Assembly: GCA_027296045.1 (NCBI GenBank)
Contig: JAPUJS010000211.1
Location: 1 to 5,526, forward strand
Length of the DNA: 5,526 nucleotides
DNA from: a bacterium
GTDB taxonomy: Bacteria; Latescibacterota; UBA2968
Direction: 5' to 3'
The position numbers and the translations under genes were made by a program. The notes beneath the pieces are model-generated. The model was given only the letters and a program-made list of their open reading frames with translations. It made no database searches and was not told where the DNA came from. Positions 5,410-5,526 of this stretch are shown here, in pieces (position 1 is the first letter of the stretch; every line of letters starts with the position of its first letter).

Positions 5410-5526
5410 AAAGCCGGGTTGGCCCGTAAAGATGTGGGATATGTTCTCCTCTTGCTATGGTCTTTTGGGTGCGGTTCTCATTCTGGCGGCCTGCCTTCGC
5501 TTTTTCGGTCTGGATTGGGGAATCGC
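5381..5526 (+). CDS. Third GT39/PMT-like membrane protein (3' partial, N-terminus only)
   Basis: From the ATG at 5381 the frame stays open for 48 codons to the window edge. It begins with a short basic/polar leader (MSHPQKTVPEKPGW), then a hydrophobic helix (about residues 22-42, GLLGAVLILAACLRFFGLDW) ending in RFFGLDWGI. The pattern R-F/Y-x-GLDWG(L/I) right after the first membrane helix is typical of GT39/PMT-family and related membrane glycosyltransferases, shortly before their catalytic acidic motif, which lies beyond the window. The upstream GAAAAG (5375-5380) touches the ATG and is a poor Shine-Dalgarno; the 29-nt overlap with the previous gene suggests coupled translation. A later in-frame ATG (5432) is possible but would shorten the leader. 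The family call rests on few residues, so it is moderate. Confidence 0.6.
   Translation, partial: MSHPQKTVPEKPGWPVKMWDMFSSCYGLLGAVLILAACLRFFGLDWGI

Noticed and set aside
1..5526. tRNA, rRNA, CRISPR array, insertion sequence or phage genes
   Set aside because: Reading through the window I found no spaced identical repeats, transposase-like protein, cloverleaf or rRNA-like sequence. The only repeated unit is the TPR protein repeat and the diverged GT39 paralogue pair.

Overview
The window is a compact, all-plus-strand stretch of a bacterial chromosome. It holds three genes or gene parts for polytopic membrane glycosyltransferases of the GT39/PMT/ArnT-like superfamily. Between the first and second lie a small P-loop kinase-like gene and a xylose-isomerase-like TIM-barrel gene. 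Moderate-to-high GC, C-rich third codon positions, clear Shine-Dalgarno sites (AAAGGAG, AAGGAG) and short gene overlaps all indicate a bacterium. The mix of large GT39 proteins, TPR fusions and sugar isomerase/epimerase genes resembles uncultured Planctomycetes/Poribacteria/Latescibacteria-like genomes, but that assignment is a weak inference and nothing in the window fixes the taxon.

Layout: nt 1-2091 is the 3' part of a GT39-like membrane protein that continues into about seven C-terminal TPR repeats. Its first 27 visible codons do not look like this family and may mark a chimeric junction. Nt 2092-2297 is intergenic, with a terminator-like hairpin (2122-2151) and then a perfect AT-rich 11-bp inverted repeat (2190-2212) that looks like an operator. 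Nt 2298-2927 encodes a 209-aa P-loop protein. A 70-nt gap with a strong hairpin follows. Nt 2998-3798 encodes a 266-aa sugar phosphate isomerase/epimerase-like protein. Its end overlaps by 31 nt a second GT39 gene (3768-5409), a paralogue of the first without the TPR tail, which is split by a net +1 frameshift near nt 4922-4941. Nt 5381 to the window end is the start of a third GT39-like gene with the typical RFFGLDWGI entry motif.

How the genes may work together: GT39 proteins take a sugar from a polyprenyl-phosphate carrier on the outer face of the cytoplasmic membrane and pass it to a protein or lipid acceptor. The two paralogues plus the third start suggest a local cluster for envelope or protein glycosylation, with the TPR version perhaps recruiting partners. 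The isomerase overlaps the second GT39 gene and is probably co-transcribed with it, but a direct metabolic link is inference only.

I do not see strong evidence for an entirely new biological system. The points most worth checking are the abnormal N-terminal junction, the frameshift, the GT39-TPR architecture beside a TPR-less paralogue, the kinase-like protein lacking a recognisable DR motif, and the palindrome.
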